A stretch of DNA of 64,000 bases. It comes from Bacillota bacterium (GTDB lineage: Bacteria > Bacillota > UBA4882 > UBA8346). The DNA is taken from contig JAEYRN010000014.1 of NCBI GenBank assembly GCA_023435565.1, forward strand, positions 70,931-134,930, written 5' to 3'. The notes under the pieces were generated by a model that saw nothing but the letters and a program-made list of their open reading frames with translations, was not told the DNA's origin and made no database searches. The position numbers and the translations under genes are program-made. This document shows, one piece after another, positions 35,019 through 45,500 of the stretch. Each line of letters begins with the position of its first letter. Position 1 is the stretch's first letter.

Positions 35019-37049
35019 TCACGTTCTGGATTTATTATAAATTATTTCAGCAGTTTGTTTAGCAAGATTTGATAAAATTGAAGCTTCATTTCTCATTTCA
35101 TTCATATCTTTTGTTGAAACACTATACTTTTCTCTTAAATCCTTCTCAGCCAAATCAAGGATAGCGGATTCATTAATACCAGCTTGACCAAATCTTCGAT
35201 TGACAACAAGTTGCATTTCTAAGTGTTTTGTCACAAGATCAAAATATGCCTCCTTAACTTTGTTTTTATCTGGAAGGCAACTGGAGTCAGCGCCTTTTTC
35301 AATAAGAAATTGGATAATATCTTCATGGTTGTTAACATACGCAAGGCTCAAAGGATTATCCCCATTTTCATTTTTCCTATTAACATCGGCTCCTTTAGTA
35401 ATAAGGAGTTCGATTATTTTTTTGTTTCCATTGGTCGAAGCTAAGATTAACGGTGTATTCCCCCTACTATTATTTGCATTGACATCAGCTCCATGGTTCA
35501 ATAGGAGTTTTATAATTTCCAAACTTCCATTATTAGCAGCCAGTAATATCGGGTTCCATCCATCTTTTGTCGCAAGATTTACGTCGGCTCCATTTTTAAT
35601 TAAATAATCAACAATTTGCAAAATTCCTTTCTCGACTGCGCAATACAATGGGGTTGCCCCATTATTGTTCCTGGAATTAACATCAGCTCCGTAAACCAAT
35701 AGTAACTTAACGATTTCTAAATCCCCATTATTGGCAGCTAGTAATATCGGGTTCCAATTATCGGTTGTTTTAAGGGTTATATCAGCTCCTTGATTTAATA
35801 GAAATTCTACGATTTCTAAATTTTCATTATTAGCAGCCAACAAAATCGGAGACCACCCTTTGTTAAAATGAGATTTTGCGTCTGGTGCCGTATTTACATT
35901 TATCCCTTTTTCCACTAATAATTTCACCGTCTTTAAATGCCCAAACCTGGAAGCAACCAACAAAGCCTCATTGTCATTTGGAGCAATCTCCCGAATATTT
36001 GCCCCGTATTCCAAAAGCAACTTGACGATTTTATGATGTTGATGCCGAACAGCCAACTGAAGCGGTGTCATTCCAAACCAGTTTTTCTGGTGGAGGTGCG
36101 CTTTATTTTCTAATAATAATTTTGCAATTTCTAAATAGCCTTTTTCAGAAGTATCCATTAAGGCTGTATATCCTAATATTCTTTTTTGATTTAAAGCTGC
36201 GCCTTTTTCAATCAAACACTTTACTATTTCGATATGGCCTGCCTGGGAAGCAATCATCAAAGGAGTAAGCCCTAGATTATTGAAATTTCCGAAATTCACT
36301 TTTGCGCCATTATCAAGCAAAAAAGCCGTCAGTTCCAAACTGCCATGTTCACAAACAATCATCAAAGGAGTCCAACCGCCATATTGTTTTGCATTTATGT
36401 TTGCACCCGCTTCGATCAACAATGAGGCAATCTCCAAATTACCATTAAAAACGGCATGATAAAGCGGAGAAGATTTCGCTCGATTCCTAGCATTTACATT
36501 CGCACCTTTAGCGATTAACGCTTTAGCAATCTCGAGATATCCTTTTTGTGAACAGATAGATAACGGCGTTCTTCCATCTTTTAACCGGGTATTAACATCC
36601 GCTCCGTGTTCAATCAATAGTTGAGCGATTTTAAGGTAATTCTTGGATGAAGACTCACTCAATAAACAAAAAAGCAGCGGGGATATGAGTCTTTTTTCAC
36701 TACTTTCGTAAACCATAACATTTAACTTTGCCCCATATTCGACGAGTAACTCCACGATATCCAAAAAACCATTATATAAGGCATGAGATAACAAACTGGT
36801 AGATTTATTCAAAATGTCTCTATGATACTTAGTATTAGGATCGGCTCCGTTTTTCAATAGCCATTTTACCAGTTCAACATTATGATGATACATGGCATAA
36901 TTTATCGGGAGCCATTTATTCATATATTGAGCATCATAAAAAGCGGCATTCAAATTAACACCATTCTTCTTTAGTTCATCTAATTGCTCAAATTTATTTT
37001 GCTTTACAGCCTTATTGATGACTGTACTTAATTCCAATTGTTTTGACAT
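35019..37049 (-). CDS. Ankyrin-repeat protein, 676 aa
   Basis: About 16-17 ankyrin repeats of about 33 residues cover residues 30-590, with the usual TPLxxAxxxGxxEIVxLLLxxGADxN. A helical C-terminal domain of about 80 residues (CLPDKNKVKEAYF to the end) has no motif I know. There is no signal peptide, so it is a large cytoplasmic scaffold. GGAGGG precedes the ATG. It lies at the edge of a kinase/FHA/phosphatase group. Confidence 0.92.
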   Translation of the reverse strand: MSKQLELSTVINKAVKQNKFEQLDELKKNGVNLNAAFYDAQYMNKWLPINYAMYHHNVELVKWLLKNGADPNTKYHRDILNKSTSLLSHALYNGFLDIVELLVEYGAKLNVMVYESSEKRLISPLLFCLLSESSSKNYLKIAQLLIEHGADVNTRLKDGRTPLSICSQKGYLEIAKALIAKGANVNARNRAKSSPLYHAVFNGNLEIASLLIEAGANINAKQYGGWTPLMIVCEHGSLELTAFLLDNGAKVNFGNFNNLGLTPLMIASQAGHIEIVKCLIEKGAALNQKRILGYTALMDTSEKGYLEIAKLLLENKAHLHQKNWFGMTPLQLAVRHQHHKIVKLLLEYGANIREIAPNDNEALLVASRFGHLKTVKLLVEKGINVNTAPDAKSHFNKGWSPILLAANNENLEIVEFLLNQGADITLKTTDNWNPILLAANNGDLEIVKLLLVYGADVNSRNNNGATPLYCAVEKGILQIVDYLIKNGADVNLATKDGWNPILLAANNGSLEIIKLLLNHGADVNANNSRGNTPLILASTNGNKKIIELLITKGADVNRKNENGDNPLSLAYVNNHEDIIQFLIEKGADSSCLPDKNKVKEAYFDLVTKHLEMQLVVNRRFGQAGINESAILDLAEKDLREKYSVSTKDMNEMRNEASILSNLAKQTAEIIYNKSRT

Positions 37050-37068
37050 TTAAAACCCTCCATCTTTT

Positions 37069-37743
37069 TCATCCCTTTTTTCGTGACTGCATCGCTTCAC
37101 CCCAATAGTTTTTCCTACTTTTTACCGAGACTAACTTAAAATCGGGTAACAACAGACCACTCAATGATTTTCCGAAACAACAGCCGGTATCAATTAAAAA
37201 AACACTATCATCGACCACCACCGGTTTACCCTCTTTCGAATAATCGTGGTGCCCGGCAATGACTGGTTTAGCGCCATCATGTATTTTATACCATGGTTGA
37301 CTGGATTTTCGTTTCAAACGAGCTTCACCCGACAAAGAACCCACTAAAATCGCTTCCGACTGCTTATCCAGTGGAATTCCCGGTTCAAGCATTCCATGTA
37401 TGAGAATTGCCTCCGGCAGTTCTAGAAATAGAGGCAAATCGGCCATAAAGTCGATTGCTTCCCTGTAAGTTTCCCTAAATTGTTGTCTGGTCAAGATTTG
37501 GCTAATTGACGGTTCAGTTAATCCCCGATATGAAAGAAGATGTTTTCTCTCATGATTGCCCATTAGAGAACAAGCCCTGGGATGATTTTTAAAAAAAAGA
37601 TATACTGCCGGAGAATCCGGTCCTCGGTCGAACAAATCACCCAAAGCAATAATCCGGTCATTTTCCGTTAACCCCGCCTGGTCTATCAAATCAACCATTT
37701 CATTGAAACAACCGTGAATATCACCGATGACTAAAGTTTTCAA
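37069..37743 (-). CDS. PPP-family Ser/Thr phosphatase-like metallophosphoesterase
   Basis: 224-aa enzyme with all metal motifs of the PPP family: GDIHG (residues 7-11), GDLFDRG (36-42), GNHE (62-65), an IHG near 116, and GHHD near 163. PrpE/ApaH and bacteriophage lambda-type phosphatases share these. The nearby kinase suggests it is a phosphoprotein phosphatase, although a nucleotide hydrolase is possible. TTG start at 37743. Confidence 0.9.
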   Translation of the reverse strand: MKTLVIGDIHGCFNEMVDLIDQAGLTENDRIIALGDLFDRGPDSPAVYLFFKNHPRACSLMGNHERKHLLSYRGLTEPSISQILTRQQFRETYREAIDFMADLPLFLELPEAILIHGMLEPGIPLDKQSEAILVGSLSGEARLKRKSSQPWYKIHDGAKPVIAGHHDYSKEGKPVVVDDSVFLIDTGCCFGKSLSGLLLPDFKLVSVKSRKNYWGEAMQSRKKG

Positions 37744-37771
37744 AGTAATATTCCTAATCCTTTTGAGTTTG

Positions 37772-38095
37772 TTAGATTTCCATAAATGCGCCCCGGCATG
37801 CTAAACAGGCCTTACCGCCATTATAATGGGTGGGAGCGTAATTCAACAAACATTCCATGCAATAAGTATTACCGCAGCTTTGACACTTGAAAGCCCTCTT
37901 TTTCTGGACTTCATTATATGTATTCTGAATAGCGGTCGCCGAACTATTATAGGCGTCATATCCGCTAAATACACCGCTTACCTTGAACCGATCCACATTA
38001 TAAGGGTCTACTTCAATTGAGTGTTTTTCGGCCAATTCTTTAATGAATTCTTGTTTGGTTAAGAGGATTTTACCACAATTTTGACAGTTTCCCAT
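37772..38095 (-). CDS. Zinc-binding protein, 107 aa
   Basis: CxxC pairs at CQNC (N-terminus), CQSC, CMEC and CLAC give two zinc sites; the C-terminal three pairs have a treble/ribbon arrangement (about residues 72-100). The middle is a Tyr/Asn-rich linker. GGAG precedes the ATG. It lies between the phosphatase and the kinase group on the same strand. Function unknown. Confidence 0.72.
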   Translation of the reverse strand: MGNCQNCGKILLTKQEFIKELAEKHSIEVDPYNVDRFKVSGVFSGYDAYNSSATAIQNTYNEVQKKRAFKCQSCGNTYCMECLLNYAPTHYNGGKACLACRGAFMEI

Positions 38096-38118
38096 TTAGA
38101 ATTCTCCTTTCATATTTG

Positions 38119-38568
38119 TCATTTATCTTTTTTCTCATAACTCCAATAGGAATTACAATAAGGACATCTTTCCCCTGCTCGAGAATAGAACGGAACGCTC
38201 CTTCCACATTGACTACATGTTTTACCCGAAAAAGAGAATCCGGTAGATGTTTCAGAAATCTTAAACGGGTGGTCGGCCCTTTTTAAAAAAAGTAACAATA
38301 ATGGTATAAAGTAAAATACGCCCAAAGCCCACCAGAGTTTGGAACGTTTTAGAGAATCCGCCAGTTTGACAATGCAAAAAATAACGAAACTAATAATCCC
38401 GATTTGAATAATTTGGACCATAGTCATAACCGGCAAGGATTTCATTATTGCCAGATATGTTTCTTTAGCCAACATACCAAATAATAATAGTCCTCCACTG
38501 AAAAACAAAAATATAAAATAAGCCCACCCTAACATGATTCGGTTTTTCTTAATTTGATCATCAGACAT
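38119..38568 (-). CDS. Membrane protein with C-terminal zinc ribbon
   Basis: The ATG at 38568 (MSDDQIKK) is 9 bases after AAAGG; the GTG at 38577 overlaps that site. Three TM segments (about residues 12-35, 50-70, 80-98) are followed by a CSQCG...CPYC zinc ribbon in the last 35 residues. No family recognised. The ribbon resembles the one in the neighbouring 107-aa protein, suggesting they act together. Confidence 0.68.
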   Translation of the reverse strand: MSDDQIKKNRIMLGWAYFIFLFFSGGLLLFGMLAKETYLAIMKSLPVMTMVQIIQIGIISFVIFCIVKLADSLKRSKLWWALGVFYFIPLLLLFLKRADHPFKISETSTGFSFSGKTCSQCGRSVPFYSRAGERCPYCNSYWSYEKKDK

Positions 38569-38597
38569 GCCGTTCACCCTTTCTATCCTGGTTCTGT

Positions 38598-40481
38598 TTA
38601 AATATCAATCCTTGTATCAAGCCAATTTACTACTTCTTTGATTTGGTTGAACCGACTTTCATCCTCCGATGTGGCTAGATTCAAAAAATCGACCAAATAT
38701 TTTCTGGCTTCGGCGAACCGCCCCATTTTAAGGCAGGCGATTCCGCAATCGTGATTAATGATTTGATAAACCGGTTTTATATCCGGATCTGCCGTAGCAT
38801 AAACCGTCGATGTTATCTGTTGGACATCGCCGGGGTCAATTGTCAAAGCCCGCTCGTAATCGGCAATCGCTTCTTCCAATCTACCCCTGGCTGCCAAAAA
38901 ACTGGCGCGGAAGAAGTAAGCTAAAATATAATGCGGATTTATTAAAATAGCTCTATTATAGTACTCCATGGCTTCATCAGGGCGGTCTGGATTTTTTTCA
39001 TAAATTGTTCCCAGATTGGCATAGGCAATCGCATCTCTGGGGTTTAACTCAACCGCCTTCCGATAGTCTTCCAACGCCTGCCGATAGTTGCCTAACTTCT
39101 GATACGCCGCGCCCCGGTTAGTATAAGCTTCCCAAAAACCAAGTTCGATTGCCATATTAAAATCCACTAAAGCCTTGTCATTCAATTCATTTCGTAGATA
39201 ATAGAGGCCGCGGTTATAATAGGCAATTGCATATTTGGGATCCAGTACTATTGCTCGATTATAATTGTGAATGGCCCGTTCATCCTCGCCAAGATTATTG
39301 TAAATATTGGCGCATAAACAATACGCTTCGGGCCGTTCCGGATGCTGCAAGATTGCTTGATTATAATCCTGGAGAGCCCGAGTAGTTTCACCCATTTCAT
39401 CAAGGACTGTCCCGCGAAAGATCAAATGATAGTAATTATCTTCATCATAATCATAGTTGTTATTTTCTAAAATATTATTAAAACAAGTCAACGCTTCCTG
39501 AAAACGGCCTAAACTATAAAGCGAAACTCCTTTTTGAGTAATCTCATAAAGGTCCGGTTGTTTTATTTGATTTTGCTTATAATGATTAAGTTCTTCTCCG
39601 GTAATGTTATGATAAAGGGATCTTAGTTCAGTCTCAATCATATAAAAATCTTGATAGCGCTCAATCGGTTTTTTGGATAAACATTTTAGAATAAGCTTAT
39701 TCAATGTATCCGGGCAAACGGGATTGATGGTTATTGGTTCTGGAGGTGTATCTTCCAAATGTTTCTTTTGCAAGTAACCTCTTCGTTCGATTGGTTGGAG
39801 CCCGTTTGGAGCCATGAAAGGAGGGTGGCCGCAAACCATCTCATAAAGCATACACCCGAAGGCATAAATATCAGCGCGGCTGTCAACGCCAGCCAAACCC
39901 CAAAATTGTTCCGGGGCCATATATTCCGGCGTACCGTATCCAATACTCAGGCTTTTTTCATCAAAAACCTTGGTCAGTCCAAAATCTGTAATTTTAACAA
40001 CCCTGTTTCTAGTAATGAGAATATTGTGGGGTTTAAGATCCTGGTGAACAAATAACTGACTCATTCCTTCAAACACTTTTCCGGCATAAACCATACCTTG
40101 GCATATCTGAACGGCAAAATCCAAAATCTGTCTTAAGTTTAAACCGCTTCTTCGGATCCGTTCGTCAAGATCTAACCCATAAAAATCGTCACCGGAGATA
40201 TATTCTAAGACGAGGTAAGGCCGGAACATGATGATTTCGACCCGGTAAGCCCGGACTATATTCAAATGCCGCCCAAGATGAATCCAGGCGCTCGCTTCAT
40301 TGACAAACCGTTCGATTGAACGATTGTCCATTAAATATTTATTTTGAAAGGTTTTTAGCGCTACCGGGGCATTGTCTTGATGGTCGTAGCAGAGGAAGAT
40401 AATCCCCATACCGCCCTTTTTGATATTATAAACCTGATACCGACCATCAATTAATTGCCCGATTTGCATTTGTTCCGACAT
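38598..40481 (-). CDS. Soluble Ser/Thr protein kinase with TPR repeats
   Basis: 627-aa Hanks-type kinase. The ATG at 40481 follows AAGGAG. Gly-loop KKGGMGIIFLC, Lys in VALKTF, HQDLKPHN catalytic loop, DFGLTKV and APEQFWG are all present, so it is active by sequence. The second half (about residues 310-600) contains about seven TPR units (e.g. YNRGLYYLRNELNDKALVDF). No TM segment, unlike PrkC/PknB, so it is cytoplasmic. The FHA regulator and PPP phosphatase lie on either side. Confidence 0.95.
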   Translation of the reverse strand: MSEQMQIGQLIDGRYQVYNIKKGGMGIIFLCYDHQDNAPVALKTFQNKYLMDNRSIERFVNEASAWIHLGRHLNIVRAYRVEIIMFRPYLVLEYISGDDFYGLDLDERIRRSGLNLRQILDFAVQICQGMVYAGKVFEGMSQLFVHQDLKPHNILITRNRVVKITDFGLTKVFDEKSLSIGYGTPEYMAPEQFWGLAGVDSRADIYAFGCMLYEMVCGHPPFMAPNGLQPIERRGYLQKKHLEDTPPEPITINPVCPDTLNKLILKCLSKKPIERYQDFYMIETELRSLYHNITGEELNHYKQNQIKQPDLYEITQKGVSLYSLGRFQEALTCFNNILENNNYDYDEDNYYHLIFRGTVLDEMGETTRALQDYNQAILQHPERPEAYCLCANIYNNLGEDERAIHNYNRAIVLDPKYAIAYYNRGLYYLRNELNDKALVDFNMAIELGFWEAYTNRGAAYQKLGNYRQALEDYRKAVELNPRDAIAYANLGTIYEKNPDRPDEAMEYYNRAILINPHYILAYFFRASFLAARGRLEEAIADYERALTIDPGDVQQITSTVYATADPDIKPVYQIINHDCGIACLKMGRFAEARKYLVDFLNLATSEDESRFNQIKEVVNWLDTRIDI

Positions 40482-40704
40482 TTGAATGTCTCTCCTTGAC
40501 TCGGACGTCATTATCGATATTTAATTTCAAAAAAAGAAGCAGAATCTGATCATCCCGGTACAACCCAATGGATCCGGCATTACAATCGGAACCAAACGAA
40601 AGTTTTTCCCTGTTTGAGCAGCAAGTACATTGGTATTCATTACCTTTAAACTTTATTTATCATTTTAAATAGCTAGGGCCTCGGTTTCCATGAAAAAAAG
40701 CTAA

Positions 40705-40738
40705 TAAAAAAATAACATCCTGTAAATCGGTGTTATTT
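40705..40738 (-). terminator. Terminator of the FHA regulator gene
   Basis: AATAACA and TGTTATT pair around a loop of about 14 bases; the minus strand then has TTTTTTTATT. It overlaps the stop of the FHA gene, so the kinase probably has its own promoter. Confidence 0.6.
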
Positions 40739-41377
40739 TAATTTATAACCACTTTTCGGCACTGTCTTAATAATATCGTTGCTTCCCAATTCATAGCGTA
40801 AACGCCTAATCAATGAGGCAACCTCCTCGCTTCCCCTCAAAACTCCATCCTCCCCGGGCCAAATAGTTTCAATAATCGCTTGATGACTGACGATCTCGCC
40901 ACGATTATCATAAAGGAGTCTAAAAAGAATATATGACTGGTTTGACAGATATACTTCCCTGCCTTCAACCGAAACCAGCTTCTTTTTCTCATCAAGTATG
41001 ATTTCAATAGTATTAGAAGCGATGGGCATAGTATCTCCAGGTTGAGCCCCCCAATTAAAAGTCATTAGCACTCGACCACCGGCTAAACTAATCCTATTAC
41101 CGTGTTTTAATTCATATAATTCATCCTTCCCCAACCGGGGACCACCGTCAATTATTTTTGTACCGTTTCGGGAAATATCTTGGATAAAATAACGACCGTC
41201 TTTAACAAAGATTTCGGCATGGCTGCGGGATATCGACTGATCGCTAAAAGCCAAATCGGGGTGGTGATTATTCCAAACCCGACCAATTAAGATTTTATTA
41301 CGGAGCAATGGAAATACTTCTTGAGGTTGGTAAGGCTCCCCTTTTTCAATTATCAAGTAGGCGGTACCGTTTTTCAA
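40733..41377 (-). CDS. FHA domain joined to OmpR-type winged-helix regulator
   Basis: 214 aa. Residues 25-105 are an FHA phosphothreonine-binding domain: IGRVWNN, SISRSHAEI, RNGTKI. Residues 120-214 are an OmpR-type DNA-binding winged helix: VYLSNQSYILFRLLYDNRGEIVS and VASLIRRLRYEL, ending with KSGYKL. There is no receiver domain, so the FHA replaces phospho-aspartate signalling. A TTG start follows AGGGG. It is adjacent to the Ser/Thr kinase, its probable partner. Confidence 0.92.
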   Translation of the reverse strand: MKNGTAYLIIEKGEPYQPQEVFPLLRNKILIGRVWNNHHPDLAFSDQSISRSHAEIFVKDGRYFIQDISRNGTKIIDGGPRLGKDELYELKHGNRISLAGGRVLMTFNWGAQPGDTMPIASNTIEIILDEKKKLVSVEGREVYLSNQSYILFRLLYDNRGEIVSHQAIIETIWPGEDGVLRGSEEVASLIRRLRYELGSNDIIKTVPKSGYKLK

Positions 41378-41583
41378 TATAAGCCCCTAATCATTAATAA
41401 TTGTGAGGAAAATAATAAATTCGTAAATCGTTGAATATTTTGTAATATAATTATTCACCAAATTTTTTAGGTTTCCTTTCCGGTAAAGATAAAGATCTTT
41501 TATTTACCTAAAAGAAACCAGCCGTTTTGTGCGACCTTTAGATGAAAACCAAGGGTGCAGAGCAATTCTAGAGAACTGTCCTT

Positions 41584-41613
41584 TAAAAAAAACGACCCGC
41601 TAATCGTGGGTCG
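41584..41613 (-). terminator. Terminator of the Fn3-type lipoprotein gene
   Basis: CGACCC and GGGTCG pair, and the minus strand then has TTTTTTTT. Confidence 0.85.
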
Positions 41614-41686
41614 AGAAATTTTAGATAAATCTATTGGTTAAGTAAATTAATTCTATGTCATTATAAGCACTGAAATTCCCGGCCTA

Positions 41687-42574
41687 TTATAAAGTAAATC
41701 CCGATGTCGCCATGGTAACCTCGACAGTTTTACCGTCTCTTACGTTATAGGCGAAGACAACCCAATAATAATATTTATCAGGTATTAGGGAAGTATCAAA
41801 TGTTATTATCGTCTTTGATAAAAGTTCTGTTCCACTGTCCCAAACACGGTTTTGTAAATTCTCGTCGGAATAGATTCCGACTTTATATCCGCTTGCCCCG
41901 CCAACTGGAGTCCATGAAAGTTCTCGCGAACCATCAGCATAATTATTAGGATTTGGAAGGACTTCCAATTGGATCCCAATTGAAACCGTAATCGCCGGAT
42001 ATTCCTTGATATATTTACCGTTATACGCGATTACTTTGAATTGATACTGTCCCGGTTTTAGGTTGCATTCGCTCAATTCATCGCCGAGATCCAGATAAGC
42101 TATAGTGGTATTATTCGGGTCATTGGGATTATCGATTCGCGAGTCCCAGACTTCCTTGTTTTGACTGCCGTCTCCCAGGAAGTAAGCCTTGTAATAGACA
42201 ACTCCGTTCAGGGGTTCCCAATCCAAATAGATAAATTTGATGCTGTTTAACCAAACATTTGTAGTTGGATCGATACCAAATGTCCTAAAACCGGTGTCAG
42301 AATAAACCGGGTTAGTTGCAAAAACGAAAGGCTCGGCGGCTAGTAATCTTTTTAGTGTGATCTCCTTCATCGCTAATGAGACTGAAGCCGTTGATAACCT
42401 TGATGAACTCGGAAAAAAAGCTGTTTCACTTTTGGCAACGACTCCGAACCCTGCTTTCCATACCGGATTACCGGTAATAGGGTTATCATCATTCTTTTTT
42501 TTTCCTCCGCCCCCGCCGCAACCGGCCAAACTCAAAATAAGGATTATGGTTAATAAAAATTTTTCTATCTTCAT
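41687..42574 (-). CDS. Lipoprotein with fibronectin-type beta domains, 295 aa
   Basis: A lipobox LAGC followed by five Gly (GGGGG) at residues 17-25. The rest has two Fn3-like units: one from about 100 with YLDWEPLNGVVYYKAYFLGD, and one from about 205 with LSWTPVGGASGYKVGIYSDE and YYYWVVFAYN. It lies 12 bases downstream of the giant exported protein, so the two are one operon and probably interact at the surface. Confidence 0.7.
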   Translation of the reverse strand: MKIEKFLLTIILILSLAGCGGGGGKKKNDDNPITGNPVWKAGFGVVAKSETAFFPSSSRLSTASVSLAMKEITLKRLLAAEPFVFATNPVYSDTGFRTFGIDPTTNVWLNSIKFIYLDWEPLNGVVYYKAYFLGDGSQNKEVWDSRIDNPNDPNNTTIAYLDLGDELSECNLKPGQYQFKVIAYNGKYIKEYPAITVSIGIQLEVLPNPNNYADGSRELSWTPVGGASGYKVGIYSDENLQNRVWDSGTELLSKTIITFDTSLIPDKYYYWVVFAYNVRDGKTVEVTMATSGFTL

Positions 42575-42586
42575 TAGTCTTTCCTC

Positions 42587-45500
42587 CTAGAAAAAGATGG
42601 GTTTCAGATCTGCCGTAGTCTTAACCAACTCGGTCTCAACCGCATTTTCCAAACTATTTTTAATCGCTACCACTCGGAAACGATAACTGGTTTTGGCTGT
42701 TAAACGCATTACCGGGTATTGGAACTTTTTAGTGTTATCGCTTAGATTAATCGTTGCTGCTTCCGTACGCTGCAAATTGCCGTCGGCGTCAAGAATTTCA
42801 ATCCGGTAAGTGGTATCAGCCGCTATTGTCCAGCGCAATTGGACCTCGCTGGAGGAGATAACACTCCAACTCAAGTCCATTGGGACATCCGGGAGATTAG
42901 GCACATTAACCGGAGCTGAACTGACCAAATTGGATGTGCCTGTTTTGTTTTTAGCTCGGATTAAGAAAGTGTGCGGACCTGGCATTGCATTCCGATAGCA
43001 GTATGTTGTTTGATTGGTAGTTAAAGTCTTTATCAAATTAGATTCATTATCACAGTAAACAAGGTACTCATCTTCGTTAGTGGCTTTATCCGTCCAACTC
43101 AAGGTAACGTTCCTACCGGTTAGAGCGCAAGTTAAGTCTTCCGGATCTTCCGGCCGTCCGCTAAGGCAGGGAACGGCTTTAGTACATACCTTGGGACTGT
43201 AGTTTCTAGAAGCGTCATAAGTAAAAATGGCGTAATAATAGATATTTCCATTCTCCAAACCAGTATCGTTGATTGAAGATGTCATGTCATCGTGAACTAA
43301 CGTTCCGTCGCTAGGATCGGCAGGTGTTACACCATACTTTCGCACAACCCGGTATCCGGCAGCCGCGGTATGACCGGCATCGGGCGCAGGACTGCTCCAA
43401 GTTAAACTAATCGCTTTATCGCCAGATATAACAATATCGATTGATACGGCATACGGTGAATAGCCGTCACCGGTTCCCAAATAAGTCACCCGGAGTTTTG
43501 GCCGATTGGCAGAATTCGCTGCGGTAGCGCCGTAAAACTCAACCAGTTCTCCAACGTCCCAGGTCGAATCAACGGTTGTTGGATCGTCAAGAGTGATATA
43601 TAATCCTTGGTTCCGGCTTCTATCCTTCACCCAGGCTTTTACAGCCTCGCTGACATCAAGCCGAACGCAATCATATGCGCCTTCTGCGAAAGCTTTGGGA
43701 ATGAACTCGAAGTAATCTAAAAGTTTAATGCTGCTTGAAACCGAACTATCAGTACCACTACTTCTCCAGGGAATATCCCTTCCCAAGCGGTGATCCCGGT
43801 ATTTGAAATCAAGCCCGTTCCGAAGTCCTTCGCTGGAATCGTAAACGAAATAAGGTTTACCCAAACTGTCGGTATCGTTTATTTGATAGACGGAAATCTT
43901 TCTGGGCTTTGTTTGATCGCCACTGATATTTTTGATCTTCAGCACCAATTCGGCCCGGTCAACTTTAGCGTCACCGGGGATCTGGCCTGTTTTTGTTCCC
44001 GCTTCCCCAATGATGCCCGGATTAAACAGCCAAAGATCCGCCGGACTGCCGCTCGGCCCTTTGCCCAAATGTAAGGAACTATCGTTCCAGACCGTCCGAA
44101 GCGCATTCCGGTAACTTTCAGCAGTGTACCAATTATTATCAATATCCGATCCGGATGTTCCGCCGCTGCTGCCTGAACCACCAATAATCAACATCTCTTT
44201 CCCCTGGGGCAGATCGTCAATAATATGTATATCATTTGCCGAGGTGGTGCTGATGTCGTAATCGTTGGATATTTCCGTTCCCCTTATTGTAAGTCCCATA
44301 TCGGCATCCCCGCCTAAGCTCCCGGTAATCCTAAAGATGCAATTGGTACTATCCACATAATTTATGCTGCCGCTAATTATCCTTAAATCCGGGGCACCCG
44401 TAAGCACAAAATTACCGGCCTCGAATGAACTGTCTTTTAGAGTGGTTCCGGTTAAAGAAACCCGAATATCGGTATTCGCCAGATTGGTTTCAGTTAAGAT
44501 TCCAGCCAACAAAGTCAAAGTAACCGGATTTAAATTTATGGCGCCGGTGGTCTGTAATGCCGACATCGGATTCCCAGCCCGGTCGTAAAGGGATGTCCCG
44601 TTTACCGGTTCTATAACTACGGTTTCCACCCCGCTCGGATTTCCGTCAATCAAAAGAAATACCCGGATCTTAATTTCTCCACCAGTCAAAGCCGCCGCTG
44701 ATGCCTCAACTTCACTGTTTGGCTTCTTGACGGAAATAATCGAGGCTCCGGTGGCGGTCCCGCCATTCTGAACAAATGCTAAACTAAATTGAGTTTCGGT
44801 TGCCGCTCCGTTCCCGGTACTTGTCCCATATATTCCCTCGCTTAAAACAACATCGATATATTTGTTACTGGCAACCAAGGTCTCGGAGGTAATCGTAGGA
44901 GCGGTGTTATCGACTGTTAAAACTGCAACGGAAGCCGTCGAAACATTTCCTGCCGCATCTATGACGTATAGGTAATAATTTCCTTCGTTGGCAGGTGCGC
45001 TGATGGATTCTGCCGTGCCTCCCGCGGTGGTCATTGCCGCTCCAATAGTGAAATCAGAGGCTTGATTTTTCCCGGCAACCGCAAACCAGACCGAACCGCC
45101 TGTTTCACCCGCGCTACCAATGGTTACTATGGCGCCGCCTTTCTTAATCATACTTGTATGGAATACCGTATCCTGATTAGCAGGTTTGATACTATCAACT
45201 TTAACGCCTGGTGTATCTACTTCCAAAAAAACCAGTGACGCATTCAAATTAGTAACTGCATCCCGAATCGAACTTAAAGCCGGAATGGTAATACTACCTA
45301 AAGCAACGCCGTCACGGTCCTCCTGACCTGCACTAATCGTATATCGAAACACTAACGCGGTCGATGTCGATGCTCCGGAGTTATAAGTAGCCGACACGGT
45401 TCCACCGGTATTTAATGAAACCGGTATATACGGCGATCCGCCGGAAGTATTTACCATAACAGGACGGTCAAAAGTAAAAGTGATATCCAGATTATCACCG

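Noticed and set aside
35200..35607. Plus-strand frames opposite the ankyrin gene
   Set aside because: Ankyrin repeats on the other strand explain them.
43790..44114. Plus-strand frames of 60-94 aa inside the giant gene
   Set aside because: Antisense shadows of the repeat-rich giant gene, with no binding sites.
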